Below, one piece after another: positions 44,844 to 53,786 of a stretch of 64,000 nucleotides of DNA. The stretch is from Pseudobutyrivibrio ruminis (GTDB lineage: Bacteria > Bacillota > Clostridia > Lachnospirales > Lachnospiraceae): the NCBI GenBank assembly GCA_015057305.1, contig SVES01000012.1:1-64000 (forward strand). The letters run 5' to 3'. The notes below the pieces were generated by a model that was given only the letters and a program-made list of their open reading frames with translations, had not been told where the DNA came from and ran no database searches. Numbering within the stretch: the stretch's first letter is position 1; each line of letters starts with the position of its first letter. Both the position numbers and the translations under genes were made by a program.

Positions 44844-45818
44844 CTAAACCTCGCTATTTTCTTTTTCCTTTTTATCCTTCTTTTTAAACCAGGTTGACTT
44901 GCCCTTTTTCTTTCTAACTCTAAAAATAATGAATAGAACAATGGCAATAATAATTATGTATGGCAATAGATAAATTATTGCAATAACAACCCCCTGCAAA
45001 AACAGGATAAACCCGCTAAAGGAATCACCAAATGCCTTTACAAAACGATTCCATGCAGTATCAGCCTTTACCTCGCTGTAGGTTACAACCTCAGTAATAT
45101 CTATATTGATAGTGCTGTAATCCACCTGGTCATCATATACTTTTTTCTGAGCTGTGTAGCTTTCAATCTCATACTGAACTTCGTTAATTCTATCCTCGAT
45201 TTCTAGAAGCTCAGTTATATTTTCTGCATTGGCTTCAAGCTCTTGCAAACGTTCCAGCTTAGTATTTAAACTTTTTAGCCTTGCTTGTACATCTACATAG
45301 CTTGAAGTAATATCATCCACAGATTCGCTTTTGTAGGTAAGTGAGCCCACATCTCCAACGCTTCCCATAAAGCTTTCATACTTGTCTGCAGGAACCCTGG
45401 CTGCAAAACTGGCAGAACGATTTCCATCCTCCTTGCTTCCACTTGTAGAGGTAGACTCGAAATAACCTCCACTTTCAGTAACCAGTTTTTTTACAGCTGA
45501 AACGTCCTGTTCAAATTTCTTTGATTCAAGGCTGATATAGGAGCTATAAACCAGTTTGCGGCTAGAATCATACTCTTCTAAATCAACCTGCCCTTCCGAT
45601 GGTGCCTCTGTAGCCTCATTCTCATAGGAGGCATCCTCATAGGAATCTTCAGCATAATAATCTGCTGTATCCACTTGGTCGCTTGTTTCAAATCCAACAT
45701 TATCTTTAGCATAAAATGAAGTGTTAGCTTCCCCCTCAACAGAAGATGTGCTACCAGCACCTCCGCAGGCTGTCAGAAGCAAAATTGTTGAAATTAAGCA
45801 CAATACTATTTTTTTCAT
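44844..45818 (-). CDS. DUF4349 lipoprotein
   Basis: Membrane-associated lipoprotein of unknown function, 324 residues. It has a lipobox signal (MKKIVLCLISTILLLTAC), an acidic Ser-rich linker to about residue 85, then the DUF4349 domain (SRKLVYSSYISLESKKFEQDVSAVKKLV, predicted coiled coil around LKSLNTKLERLQELEANAENI). One strong transmembrane helix (GFILFLQGVVIAIIYLLPYIIIIAIVLFIIF) and a basic cytoplasmic tail follow. So the protein has an outside domain and an inside tail. It is co-oriented with the RsiV-like lipoprotein gene just upstream, 21 bases apart. Confidence 0.87.
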   Translation of the reverse strand: MKKIVLCLISTILLLTACGGAGSTSSVEGEANTSFYAKDNVGFETSDQVDTADYYAEDSYEDASYENEATEAPSEGQVDLEEYDSSRKLVYSSYISLESKKFEQDVSAVKKLVTESGGYFESTSTSGSKEDGNRSASFAARVPADKYESFMGSVGDVGSLTYKSESVDDITSSYVDVQARLKSLNTKLERLQELEANAENITELLEIEDRINEVQYEIESYTAQKKVYDDQVDYSTINIDITEVVTYSEVKADTAWNRFVKAFGDSFSGFILFLQGVVIAIIYLLPYIIIIAIVLFIIFRVRKKKGKSTWFKKKDKKEKENSEV

Positions 45819-45839
45819 TTAATACCCCCTTTTAAATCT

Positions 45840-47147
45840 TTATTCGAATCCTAGCTTGGAATATTTATGAGTTTCTGTGTTGCCCCATTCCTGACCTGCT
45901 TCTGTGTAAGTCAAATCTCCAAATATAATCTCTCCATCCTTTATCTCTTTGATTGTTTTATCAGTCTCAATAGTGCCAAGGTCTTTTATGGTTCCAGTAG
46001 AAACTTCAAATAATCGAATAATTCCATCGCTGGATACTAGTATAAAATTGCCATCTAAAGAATGTATATAATAACCAGAAGCAAATCCAAACTGTTCCAT
46101 TTCGTGGGAAACGCTGGCATCATTTACAAACAGATGATATTCGGTAGTGTTCTCAGATTCTTCCTCATTATATGAATCATTTAAAAGATAAACATTATCT
46201 AGCTCGCCATCATTATCAACATCTATTTTTTCTATCAATCCCATGGTAGAAAGCTCAACACTATAGAAGCCATCATCAGGAATATATGCCTCATTAAATC
46301 CATTTATTTCTGAATATGGAACATTGAATGTGATAATACCAGCAGCATAAGGGGCCAAAGTATATTGTTGGAAAATAAACACAATTCCTCTATTGTCTAA
46401 ATAATAGGCCGGATAGTCTTCACCAGTAAAAAAGCCTTTGACAATTTCTTCGTATCCCTCAGAGTACTCATCATTCTGATACAGCCCTGCCTGGGCAGTA
46501 GAATCAGACTCTGCTATTGTGTCTAAAATAAAATTCATAGCAGTTTCTGTAATGGATTCCTCGCTACCAAAATCACTAAGCTCCAGCTGCTCTCCTGTGG
46601 TGGCATCAAAGGTGTACCCCTCCATATCAGTCATCCCATGGGCGCCTCCTGTATAATAATAATTGTAAACTACAAAACTAAAAACTTTGTAATCACTTCT
46701 TATTACTTCTACAGAAATGTCATTGGAATAGCTTGTTTCATAATAAGTCATATCAGAATCCTCTGAAGCATATTCCTTCATTTCCTCATTGGCTTGTACA
46801 GCCTCATTATTCATGGCTTCCGCACTTTGATTAAAGCTTGAAACCATATCAGAAAACAATGCATCTATAGCAGTCTGTAGCTTTTCATGTGACTCATCTG
46901 TAATTTGTATACATTGGATTTTACCTGTGAAATTATCATAGCCTTCAGCTTCTACAGATGTAATGGCATAGGTCGGAGCAACACCAGGCTCCTTTTCCTC
47001 TGACTCTGCACTTTCTTCCTCCTGCACTGTTTCTGTCTCTTCTATTTTATCCTCTTTTTGATTATTATCTGTTTCTTTTTTAGCACATGCAAATAATGAT
47101 GATGCAATAAGCAGGCATCCAAGCCCTAAAGCTATCTTTCTTTTCAT
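45840..47147 (-). CDS. DUF3298/RsiV-type lipoprotein
   Basis: Surface lipoprotein, 435 residues. Signal MKRKIALGLGCLLIASSLFAC, then a Glu-rich linker. A DUF4163-like region holds YDNFTGKIQCIQITDESHEKL and YYYTGGAHGMTDMEGYTFDATTG. A DUF3298 region holds RGIVFIFQQYTLAPYAAGIITFNVPYSEI, the fold of the RsiV anti-sigma-factor ectodomain that binds lysozyme in B. subtilis. A C-terminal domain of about 130 residues resembles integrin-like or YD repeats (VDNDGELDNVYLLNDSYNE). No transmembrane segment or sigma factor is nearby, so it is not an anti-sigma factor. Confidence 0.8.
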   Translation of the reverse strand: MKRKIALGLGCLLIASSLFACAKKETDNNQKEDKIEETETVQEEESAESEEKEPGVAPTYAITSVEAEGYDNFTGKIQCIQITDESHEKLQTAIDALFSDMVSSFNQSAEAMNNEAVQANEEMKEYASEDSDMTYYETSYSNDISVEVIRSDYKVFSFVVYNYYYTGGAHGMTDMEGYTFDATTGEQLELSDFGSEESITETAMNFILDTIAESDSTAQAGLYQNDEYSEGYEEIVKGFFTGEDYPAYYLDNRGIVFIFQQYTLAPYAAGIITFNVPYSEINGFNEAYIPDDGFYSVELSTMGLIEKIDVDNDGELDNVYLLNDSYNEEESENTTEYHLFVNDASVSHEMEQFGFASGYYIHSLDGNFILVSSDGIIRLFEVSTGTIKDLGTIETDKTIKEIKDGEIIFGDLTYTEAGQEWGNTETHKYSKLGFE

Positions 47148-47273
47148 TACTTTCCTCCATTTATTGCTAATCTCTAAATCTTTTTACTTAATTTCAAGTA
47201 TAACCTACCTCCGTATTATTTCAAGTAGTACAGTAAAAATTTTAGAATTCTTTACATTTATTTTAGAATTACA

Positions 47274-47310
47274 AAATGGGATTCCCTAAATGGCATAGGG
47301 AATCCCATTT
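47274..47310 (-). terminator. Terminator of the phoH gene
   Basis: Perfect 15-base arms AAATGGGATTCCCTA (47274-47288) and TAGGGAATCCCATTT (47296-47310) around a 7-base loop, with TTTTG following on the minus strand. It separates phoH from the RsiV-like lipoprotein gene. Confidence 0.82.
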
Positions 47311-47347
47311 ATAAAGGAGGATTTAATTATAACAAAAAAGTAATAAG

Positions 47348-48631
47348 CTATTTAATAACCAATCGCTTTGCCCCCTCTGCTGCCAGTGGACTTCTTACTG
47401 TCTCACTTTCCTCAAAGGTAACTTGTGCGCAAAGCTTTGAGCCTTTCATTCTTTCAGCTGCAAAGGTCAGGCCATTGTTTTTTCTGTCCAATTTAGGCGA
47501 ATCTATTTGGTCTGGATCACCCAAAAGTACAACCTTGGAGCCCTTGCCTGCTCTAGTAATTATTTCCAAAATCTGACCTATTGTACAGTTTTGAGCCTCA
47601 TCCACAATTATATAGGAGTTTACAAGAGAACGTCCTCTCATATATGCCAGTGAGCAAATTTCAAGAATACCTGTTTCAAACATATCCTCGATTTGCATCT
47701 TTATCTGCTCCTTCTCCTCGTTTTGTCCCTTCAAAAGCACCTGCAAATTATCCATAAACGGTGCAATAAGTGGAGTCATCTTTTCCTCCAGGTCTCCTGG
47801 CAAAAATCCCAAATCATTGTCGGAAAGAGTATTACTTCTAGTAATCATAATTCTATCGTAGCCATTGTGGTAATAGCCCTGAAGTCCAGCAGCCAAAGAA
47901 AGGAATGTCTTTGCTGTACCTGCGCTACCCTTTAATATAACAAGTGGCAGCTCGTCAGGGTTGGCAAGCAGTGCGTAGAGTGCGAATCTTTGACCAACAT
48001 TTCTAGGTTGGCAATATGGTGTGTAATAATCCCTATCCTTAAGAATATGCCATCCATCAGTCTTGAAGGTGTATAATGCAGAATTGCTTCCATCCTTACA
48101 TATTCCAAACTCATTTTCGATAAATCCTTTGTTAAATGGACTTTCGATATCTTCTGGAGTAATATCTCTCCTGCCTGTATAATTCTCATTGTTAAGAATC
48201 ATCTCATTGTGATAGCCTTGTACTACACAGCCACACATTGTTGCATTGATTCTCATTGAAATATCATTTGTAACCAGTATTGTTTCTAATTCTGAAGTTT
48301 TGGCTATTCCAAGTACCCCATTAATAATTCTATTATCAGGTCTTTCAAGGGAAAATTCTGCTGGCACCAACTTTTCAAATTCTGATTCCTTTGCAATTTT
48401 AAAAGTTCCGCCATTTGGCATCGTAACCCCGCCTACATAGTCACCTTCAATTGATTCGATATTTCGAATACTTTCTCTAGCGCCATAGCCCACCTCAGCA
48501 TAGGCTGTTTTCTTTGAATCAAGCTCCTGCAAAGTGGTTGTTGTGATGATTACATTGTTGTCATCAAAACCAAAAATTGCTGTAGGACAATGAATCAAAA
48601 TGTTAGTGTCCAAAACATAGTTTTTCTTCAT
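47348..48631 (-). CDS. PIN-PhoH family ATPase (YlaK-like)
   Basis: Predicted RNA-acting PIN nuclease fused to a PhoH ATPase, 427 residues from ATG 48629-48631 (AAGGAG upstream). The N-terminal PIN domain shows KNYVLDTNILIHCP and the acidic residues VTNDISMRI. The PhoH domain shows Walker A LKGSAGTAKTFLSL near residue 235 and Walker B YIIVDEAQNC near 330, and the tail ITRAGKGSKVVLLGDPDQID with a sensor. The two-domain form is a toxin-antitoxin-like or stress-related RNA helicase-nuclease by published work on PhoH2 of mycobacteria. No antitoxin gene is apparent. Confidence 0.9.
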   Translation of the reverse strand: MKKNYVLDTNILIHCPTAIFGFDDNNVIITTTTLQELDSKKTAYAEVGYGARESIRNIESIEGDYVGGVTMPNGGTFKIAKESEFEKLVPAEFSLERPDNRIINGVLGIAKTSELETILVTNDISMRINATMCGCVVQGYHNEMILNNENYTGRRDITPEDIESPFNKGFIENEFGICKDGSNSALYTFKTDGWHILKDRDYYTPYCQPRNVGQRFALYALLANPDELPLVILKGSAGTAKTFLSLAAGLQGYYHNGYDRIMITRSNTLSDNDLGFLPGDLEEKMTPLIAPFMDNLQVLLKGQNEEKEQIKMQIEDMFETGILEICSLAYMRGRSLVNSYIIVDEAQNCTIGQILEIITRAGKGSKVVLLGDPDQIDSPKLDRKNNGLTFAAERMKGSKLCAQVTFEESETVRSPLAAEGAKRLVIK

Positions 48632-48820
48632 AGGGGTCACGCTCCTTCTTGTAAAATTCTCACCCCCGACTTCTTCTTTTTTCTCGAAGCCCAGGGAAAC
48701 TATCTATGTAGTTTTTGTAATTATATTTTATACCAACCATAGTTCATATTCTACAATATTTTGTAGTTAAATATGTAAAGTTTGTGAATTATGACACAAA
48801 ATGTAGAAAGGTTTTTCCTT

Positions 48821-48858
48821 AAAATAAAAAAGCCTTGCAAGCTATTGCTCACAAGGCA
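48821..48858 (-). terminator. Terminator of the ribokinase-like gene
   Basis: On the minus strand GCCTTG (48852-48857) and CAAGGC (48832-48837) pair around a 14-base loop, followed by a TTTTTTATTTT run. It is six bases past the kinase stop. Confidence 0.75.
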
Positions 48859-48863
48859 TTTAT

Positions 48864-49748
48864 CTAAATTTCAAACAATTCTACTTCTGACATAAATGGA
48901 ATGGACTGGGCCGCTCCATTTTTAGTAACTGCAAGTGCAGCAGCTTTTGATGCAGTAATCAGCACCTGACGCATTGGTACTTTTTTTATTATCCCTGCAA
49001 TAAAAAATCCTGTAAAGGTATCACCAGCCGCTGTAGTATCTACTGCCTTAACATCAAAGGCTGCCTGATACAATTCCTCATCACCATGGTGATAAATACA
49101 TCCTCCCTTTCCAAGGGTCAGCACAACCTTGGCGTTGGAAAAGCTGGCATCCAGCGAGGAAACTATTGTAGTTGGAGTAGTCATCCCTGTCATTTGCTGA
49201 CCTTCAGTTTCATTTAATATGAAAATGGATACCTTACCCAAATCACATTCCTCTATGGCCTCATTGTAAGGTGATGGGTTTAATACTATTGTCATACCCT
49301 TTGCAAAGGCCTGATCAATAATATATGGTAATTCGTTAATTTCATTTTGCAAAAGAATAATGTCCCCAGTGCCAAAATTGCTAAGAACTTCATCAACGTA
49401 TTCTTTGGTATTTTTTTGATTAGCACCACCAAATAAAATAATGCTGTTTTGTCCTTCACTGTCAACTTGTATAATGGTATGACCACATCTGCCAGTGACT
49501 GTTTTCATATAATCTGTCTTAATTCCATAGGTCTCACAGGCGTCATAGAAATCCAATCCCTCTTCTCCCACTAAGCCTGCATGATAAAGAGGAATTCCTG
49601 CTCTAGCAAGTGCAACAGATTGATTGAAGCCCTTTCCCCCTAGATTTAACGACACATCAGTGGCAGCAATCGTTTCACCTTCTCTAACAATATGAGAAAG
49701 TGCGTACGTATAATCCAAATTAAGCGAGCCGAAATTTAATACCTTCAT
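48864..49748 (-). CDS. PfkB-family sugar kinase (ribokinase-like)
   Basis: Cytosolic ATP-dependent carbohydrate kinase, 294 residues from ATG 49746-49748 (GGGGGTG upstream). The N-terminal signature LNLGGKGFNQSVALARAG resembles ribokinase GGKGANQA. The C-terminal signature VDTTAAGDTFTGFFIAG carries the catalytic Asp, with anion-hole TAAGD. It is shorter and different from the 1-phosphofructokinase-type kinase at 15544. It is a single-gene transcript upstream of a terminator. The substrate could be ribose or a nucleoside-derived sugar, but no transporter is next to it. Confidence 0.88.
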   Translation of the reverse strand: MKVLNFGSLNLDYTYALSHIVREGETIAATDVSLNLGGKGFNQSVALARAGIPLYHAGLVGEEGLDFYDACETYGIKTDYMKTVTGRCGHTIIQVDSEGQNSIILFGGANQKNTKEYVDEVLSNFGTGDIILLQNEINELPYIIDQAFAKGMTIVLNPSPYNEAIEECDLGKVSIFILNETEGQQMTGMTTPTTIVSSLDASFSNAKVVLTLGKGGCIYHHGDEELYQAAFDVKAVDTTAAGDTFTGFFIAGIIKKVPMRQVLITASKAAALAVTKNGAAQSIPFMSEVELFEI

Positions 49749-49787
49749 AAACACCCCCTGCTATCAAACATAATATAAATCAACAGA

Positions 49788-51176
49788 TTAAATATGTCCT
49801 ACCAGCAACAGACCTGCCAATCCATAGTAAGTCACTACAGCCACCAAATCGTTTACTGTGGTGATAAGTGGACCTGACGCAACAGCTGGATCAACCTTAA
49901 TCTTATGAAATAGAATTGGAATTATAGTTCCAATAAAGCTTGATACTATCATAGCAATAAAAAGTGAAAATCCTACGATTCCTGAAACTTTAAATGCTGC
50001 TACCCATACAAAGCCTTTGAAGCTATGTAAATATAAAGCTACAAATAACAAAGCCAGCACTCCTAAAATCAGCCCGTTTGTTCCGCCAACTCGCATTTCC
50101 TTAAGAACAAATTTAGCCTTTTCAATACCTGATATTTCTTCATCCATCAATACACGAATGGTAACAGCCAGGGACTGGGTGCCAACATTTCCTGCCATAT
50201 CCAAAATCAATGATTGAAAAACAACAACTATCGCAACCGAAGCAACAACCTTGTCAAAAATACCTATAACCGAGCTGGTTACAAGTCCAAGTCCAAGCAA
50301 GAGCAAAAGCCACGGTATACGCTTTTTGATGCTTTCTGGCAACGACTCGTTCAAATCCTCCTCGGCAGTCAAACCAGCTAACTTTGCATAGTCCTCACCC
50401 ATCTCATCATCTACAGCCTCAATGATGTCTTGAGATGTAATAACACCTATGATTTCATCATTAGGATTCAATACTGGAATTGAGTCTTCCGCGTAATCCT
50501 TTAAATCCTCGATTGTATCAGAAATCAACGCATCAGCCTTAACGCTAGGATAGCTGTGGCTGATAATATCATCTAGTGGAGTGTAATCTCTAGCCAGAAT
50601 TAAGTCTCTAAGCTCTATTGCTCCACAATATTTGTTAGCCTCATCCTCCACATAAATAGTGTTGATGTTGTCATTGTCCTTTGACTGGGAAATCAAAGAA
50701 CGCATTGCCTGCTTCACTGAAAAATTCTGCTTGATTACAATGAAATTTGTAGTCATCATACTACCAATTTCATCCTCGTCGTACGAATTAATCAAACGTA
50801 CATCTGCAGATGCATCCTTGTCCATCAAAGAAATGAGCTGTTCTCTCTGCTCCTCATCCTCAATGTCCTCCAAAGCATCAACAGCATCATCCGCATCCAT
50901 GTTTTCAAGGACATCTGCCGCCTGCTCTGGGGTGATTTCTGCTAAGTATTCACCTACATCTTCAATATAAGGGAAAATTTCTGATAGACGCTGGGCTCCT
51001 AAAATATCGAAAAGTCTTCTACGATCTTCGGTATCGAGAGCCTCATAAGCTTCAGCTATATCATTCTCATGATAATCATCCAAAGCCTCCACAAGTTCTT
51101 CTTCGCCAAGATTAGAACGAAGAATATCAATGATTTCCTTAAGCTTTGTTTCCTCTAAAATATCTTTGTTTTCCAT
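49788..51176 (-). CDS. mgtE: Magnesium transporter MgtE
   Basis: Homodimeric Mg2+ channel in the plasma membrane. The 462-residue protein has an N-terminal MgtE-N helical domain (about 1-130, with repeated acidic motifs), two CBS domains (about 135-260; DIISHSYPSVKADALISDTIEDL, NDEIIGVITSQDIIEAVDDE) and five membrane helices from about 285 (PWLLLLLGLGLVTSSVIGIF; GNVGTQSLAVTIRVLM pore region). The tail ends GLLLVGHI. Upstream is an unusual leader with a 27-residue ORF and a terminator. That leader suggests magnesium control by transcription attenuation. Confidence 0.95.
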   Translation of the reverse strand: MENKDILEETKLKEIIDILRSNLGEEELVEALDDYHENDIAEAYEALDTEDRRRLFDILGAQRLSEIFPYIEDVGEYLAEITPEQAADVLENMDADDAVDALEDIEDEEQREQLISLMDKDASADVRLINSYDEDEIGSMMTTNFIVIKQNFSVKQAMRSLISQSKDNDNINTIYVEDEANKYCGAIELRDLILARDYTPLDDIISHSYPSVKADALISDTIEDLKDYAEDSIPVLNPNDEIIGVITSQDIIEAVDDEMGEDYAKLAGLTAEEDLNESLPESIKKRIPWLLLLLGLGLVTSSVIGIFDKVVASVAIVVVFQSLILDMAGNVGTQSLAVTIRVLMDEEISGIEKAKFVLKEMRVGGTNGLILGVLALLFVALYLHSFKGFVWVAAFKVSGIVGFSLFIAMIVSSFIGTIIPILFHKIKVDPAVASGPLITTVNDLVAVVTYYGLAGLLLVGHI

Positions 51177-51193
51177 GTTAATTTCTCCGCTAA

Positions 51194-51228
51194 TAAAAAA
51201 AGAATGTCACGAATAGACGATGACATCC
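51194..51228 (-). terminator. Terminator in the mgtE leader
   Basis: On the minus strand GGATGTCA (51221-51228) and TGACATTC (51202-51209) pair over eight positions with one wobble around an 11-base loop, followed by TTTTTTT. It lies 18 bases before the mgtE ATG and 28 bases after the leader ORF stop, so it acts in the leader, not after a gene. Confidence 0.78.
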
Positions 51229-51255
51229 TTTATCAACATGAAAATAAAGCTCTTT

Positions 51256-51339
51256 TTATATGGTAAAAGAACAGCTACTCATATCTGAAAGAAATGCCTC
51301 GTCGCAATGTAATCGCCCATGACTGTCTGATTTATCCAT
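51256..51339 (-). CDS. 27-residue leader peptide upstream of mgtE
   Basis: Hand-translated ORF MDKSDSHGRLHCDEAFLSDM plus SSCSFTI, starting at ATG 51337-51339 with a strong AAAGGAGAACAGCT site. The peptide is rich in acidic and Ser residues (D2, D5, D13, E14, D19). The ribosome binding site region AGAACAGCTA can pair perfectly over 10 bases with TAGCTGTTCT inside the ORF's 3' part. With the terminator downstream this looks like an attenuation leader for the magnesium transporter. No conserved family is recognised. Confidence 0.6.
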   Translation of the reverse strand: MDKSDSHGRLHCDEAFLSDMSSCSFTI

Positions 51340-51390
51340 AGCTGTTCTCCTTTCTTAAATTTGATGTTATTGTTTGAAATTACATAAAAA

Positions 51391-51419
51391 ATTTAACACA
51401 TAAAACAACTTTTTGTAAA
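51391..51419 (-). promoter_or_regulatory. Probable promoter of the mgtE leader
   Basis: On the minus strand TTTACA (51414-51419) and TTAAAT (51391-51396) are separated by exactly 17 bases; transcription would start near 51384, giving a leader of about 205 bases before mgtE. Confidence 0.5.
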
Positions 51420-51425
51420 CCCCAT

Positions 51426-52904
51426 TTAAGAAAGTTTTTCTACCATTTTTCTATCAAAGGTAACTGACTGTACCCCATCCACTTCGATTTGATACAAAGC
51501 ATTGGCAGCTAAATGCTCTGCCGCCTGCTCCACGTTTCTAATTCCAGTGGAAATAACAAACTTTTCCATTACTGCATCTAAGCCGTCATCTGTTACGATG
51601 CACTCCTCTTCCTTCATTCCAATTCTCTTAAGCACCTTTGGAAGTGAAAATCTGCGGAAGATTTTCTTCTTTTCAGCAACTGTATAATCAGGTATATCTA
51701 TGACAGCAAATCTAGACATTAAAGGTGCCGAAATATCAGCCTTAACATTTGCTGTAGCAATAGGATATACACCCATTGTAGGAATCATACATTCCATGTA
51801 GTTATCGGTAAATCCCAGATTATCAAGCAATGTCAACAACACATCTGCAGGATTTCCATTACCTTTTCCTGAGTTCGCCTTATCCAGCTCATTAATAATA
51901 AAGACAAGGTTACTGGTTCCTGAATTTGCAAATGCCTCCATAATAATTCCTGGCTTGGCATTTGAATAGATTCGAGAGCTACCAGTAAGCTGTTCTGGGT
52001 CATTTATAGAGCTCATATCAAGGGTTGTCCAAGGTAATTTAAGAATACGTGCTACCGCATATGCGATTTGCGACTTTCCCACTCCAGCAGGGCCACACAA
52101 AAGTAAGCCATAGCTTGGTAGAGTGTGGGTACGATTAACCTGAATAACTGTTTCCATTATTCTTTGTTTAACTGATTCCAGACCATAAAGCTCTTCATCA
52201 AGAATACGCCTTGCTTCAACAGGATCAATGGCTTCAAAATAATCACTTTTCCACTGAATCCCCGTCATGATAGAAAGGGCTCGTTGAGCATGACGTCTTT
52301 CTTCTATAGTAACCTCGGAGGATTTGGCAACAGCCAGATTTCTTCTAGCCCAAAGCCTTATATTGTCTGGAAAGGTTCTTCCTGCACAGGTAATAAAATC
52401 TGTGATGGACTGGATGCTGGTAAGCTTCATATCATCACCATCTTCTGCCTCCTCGTCATCCAGTTCTTCTTCAGATGGAGCATTTGAAGCAAAAAGTCTT
52501 TCCATCATAAATTGCAAAAATCCATCTTCTGAGGAAAGCTTTCCATTTCCCACACCAGTCTCTCTGATTTTGTAAACAGCGTAGCCTTCCTCAGTGGTTT
52601 CTCCAGACAATCTAACTGGAATATGGTTTTCACCTAACCACCCAATAAGGCTTACGAATCTTAAATCCACCTTTAATATATCCGAAGCCTGAACTCCATC
52701 CATGTACTCGGCTTCAAAGCTGCTTCTCGTGCCAGGATTTGTAAACACACCATTAATGTGATGGGTTAATTTGCCAGAATTGTCCTCTAAAACCAGAATA
52801 GGTTTTTGTGGAGTTGCTTCTGGTTCATCAGAGCGAAATGTTGTATAGGTTTTTACTGCTTCGCTTTTTACTTTTTCTTCATTTGCAAAATCAAATACTG
52901 GCAT
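51426..52904 (-). CDS. Lon-like AAA+ ATPase without protease domain
   Basis: Cytosolic AAA+ ATPase, 492 residues. An N-terminal domain of about 230 residues of unknown role contains a very acidic stretch (EEELDDEEAEDGDDM). It is followed by a Lon-type AAA module: DEELYGLESVKQRIMETV, Walker A LLLCGPAGVGKSQIA near residue 270, Walker B NLVFIINELDKANSG near 330, a sensor-1 IATANVKADIS and the sensor-2 helix at TGIRNVEQAAEHLA. The protein ends there; the Lon Ser-Lys protease domain is absent. It precedes the mgtE leader on the same strand with no obvious functional link. A chaperone-like remodelling role is possible but unproven. Confidence 0.82.
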   Translation of the reverse strand: MPVFDFANEEKVKSEAVKTYTTFRSDEPEATPQKPILVLEDNSGKLTHHINGVFTNPGTRSSFEAEYMDGVQASDILKVDLRFVSLIGWLGENHIPVRLSGETTEEGYAVYKIRETGVGNGKLSSEDGFLQFMMERLFASNAPSEEELDDEEAEDGDDMKLTSIQSITDFITCAGRTFPDNIRLWARRNLAVAKSSEVTIEERRHAQRALSIMTGIQWKSDYFEAIDPVEARRILDEELYGLESVKQRIMETVIQVNRTHTLPSYGLLLCGPAGVGKSQIAYAVARILKLPWTTLDMSSINDPEQLTGSSRIYSNAKPGIIMEAFANSGTSNLVFIINELDKANSGKGNGNPADVLLTLLDNLGFTDNYMECMIPTMGVYPIATANVKADISAPLMSRFAVIDIPDYTVAEKKKIFRRFSLPKVLKRIGMKEEECIVTDDGLDAVMEKFVISTGIRNVEQAAEHLAANALYQIEVDGVQSVTFDRKMVEKLS

Positions 52905-52923
52905 ATCTCCCTCACTTTTCTCA

Positions 52924-53778
52924 CTATAAATACTTTTTCTTTTCGGTAAAGCCTCGTCCCTTTACCTCTGAGACACGGCTGACAATGATGAATGCTTCAG
53001 GGTCTATCTGATGCACAAGCCTTTCTGCAATAGCTAGCTCTCTCGTGGAAACTATGGACAAATTTATCTCTGTCTCTTTACCAAGATATCCTGTCCTTCC
53101 GTACATGACAGTAACGCCCCTATCAACATCCTGCATAATAGCTCTACGTATTTCTTCGCTTTTTTTGCTAATGACCTTTATCTGAGTTTTTGCTTTTCCA
53201 AGAATAAGCATTCTATCAAGAGTCATTGTATATATAATTACAAGAATAATTCCATATAAAACTAAATTTTTATCAGTAAAAATTGCCTGAAGAATCAGAA
53301 TACATATATCGCAAACCCACATGGTAGAGGATATAGGTATGGCAAAATATTTGTTTACAACAATAGGTGGGATGTCCATTCCACCTGTAGAAGCTCCTGT
53401 CCTAATTACGATTCCAAGACTTGCTCCAATAATCAATCCGCCAAATACTGTGCAAAGAACTATGTCATCAACTGGTGTAAAATGTGCCGCCAGCATTTCT
53501 GATACATGTAATTCTACAGGCATACAGAATGTGGAAAGCAGGGTATTGGCCGCAAATCTTCTGCCCATTACCTTCCAACCAACAAGAAACAGAGAAGTGT
53601 TAATTATAAACACCACATAGGAGGTTTTAAATCCAAACATGTGATGAAAGAATAGTGCTAAACCTGTACCTCCTCCTGTGATAAGTCCCGAAGGTTCTAT
53701 AAAAAAAGCCACTGCAAGGGCATAAGTAAAGTTGCCCAAAATAACAATCAATGCAGTTTTTATTATTTGTTTCATCAT
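52924..53778 (-). CDS. YitT-family membrane protein (DUF161/DUF2179)
   Basis: Membrane protein of unknown activity, 284 residues. Five membrane segments of the YitT type (IIKTALIVILGNFTYALAVAFFIEPSGLITGGGTGLAL; FGGLIIGASLGIVIRTGASTGGMDI) are followed by a cytoplasmic DUF2179 domain (TVMYGRTGYLGKETEINLSIVSTRELA). Length and order match the family. It is in a group with the AAA ATPase, 20 bases after the ATPase start on the same strand, and with a hypothetical membrane protein upstream. Confidence 0.9.
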   Translation of the reverse strand: MMKQIIKTALIVILGNFTYALAVAFFIEPSGLITGGGTGLALFFHHMFGFKTSYVVFIINTSLFLVGWKVMGRRFAANTLLSTFCMPVELHVSEMLAAHFTPVDDIVLCTVFGGLIIGASLGIVIRTGASTGGMDIPPIVVNKYFAIPISSTMWVCDICILILQAIFTDKNLVLYGIILVIIYTMTLDRMLILGKAKTQIKVISKKSEEIRRAIMQDVDRGVTVMYGRTGYLGKETEINLSIVSTRELAIAERLVHQIDPEAFIIVSRVSEVKGRGFTEKKKYL

Positions 53779-53786
53779 TCTACCTT

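Noticed and set aside
45840..47147. RsiV-like lipoprotein as an anti-sigma factor
   Set aside because: It has a lipobox rather than a transmembrane helix with a cytoplasmic sigma-binding part, and no ECF sigma factor gene is adjacent.
51177..51425. M-box magnesium riboswitch before mgtE
   Set aside because: I looked for the conserved core but did not recognise it; instead a small ORF and a terminator are present. A covariance-model search would settle this.
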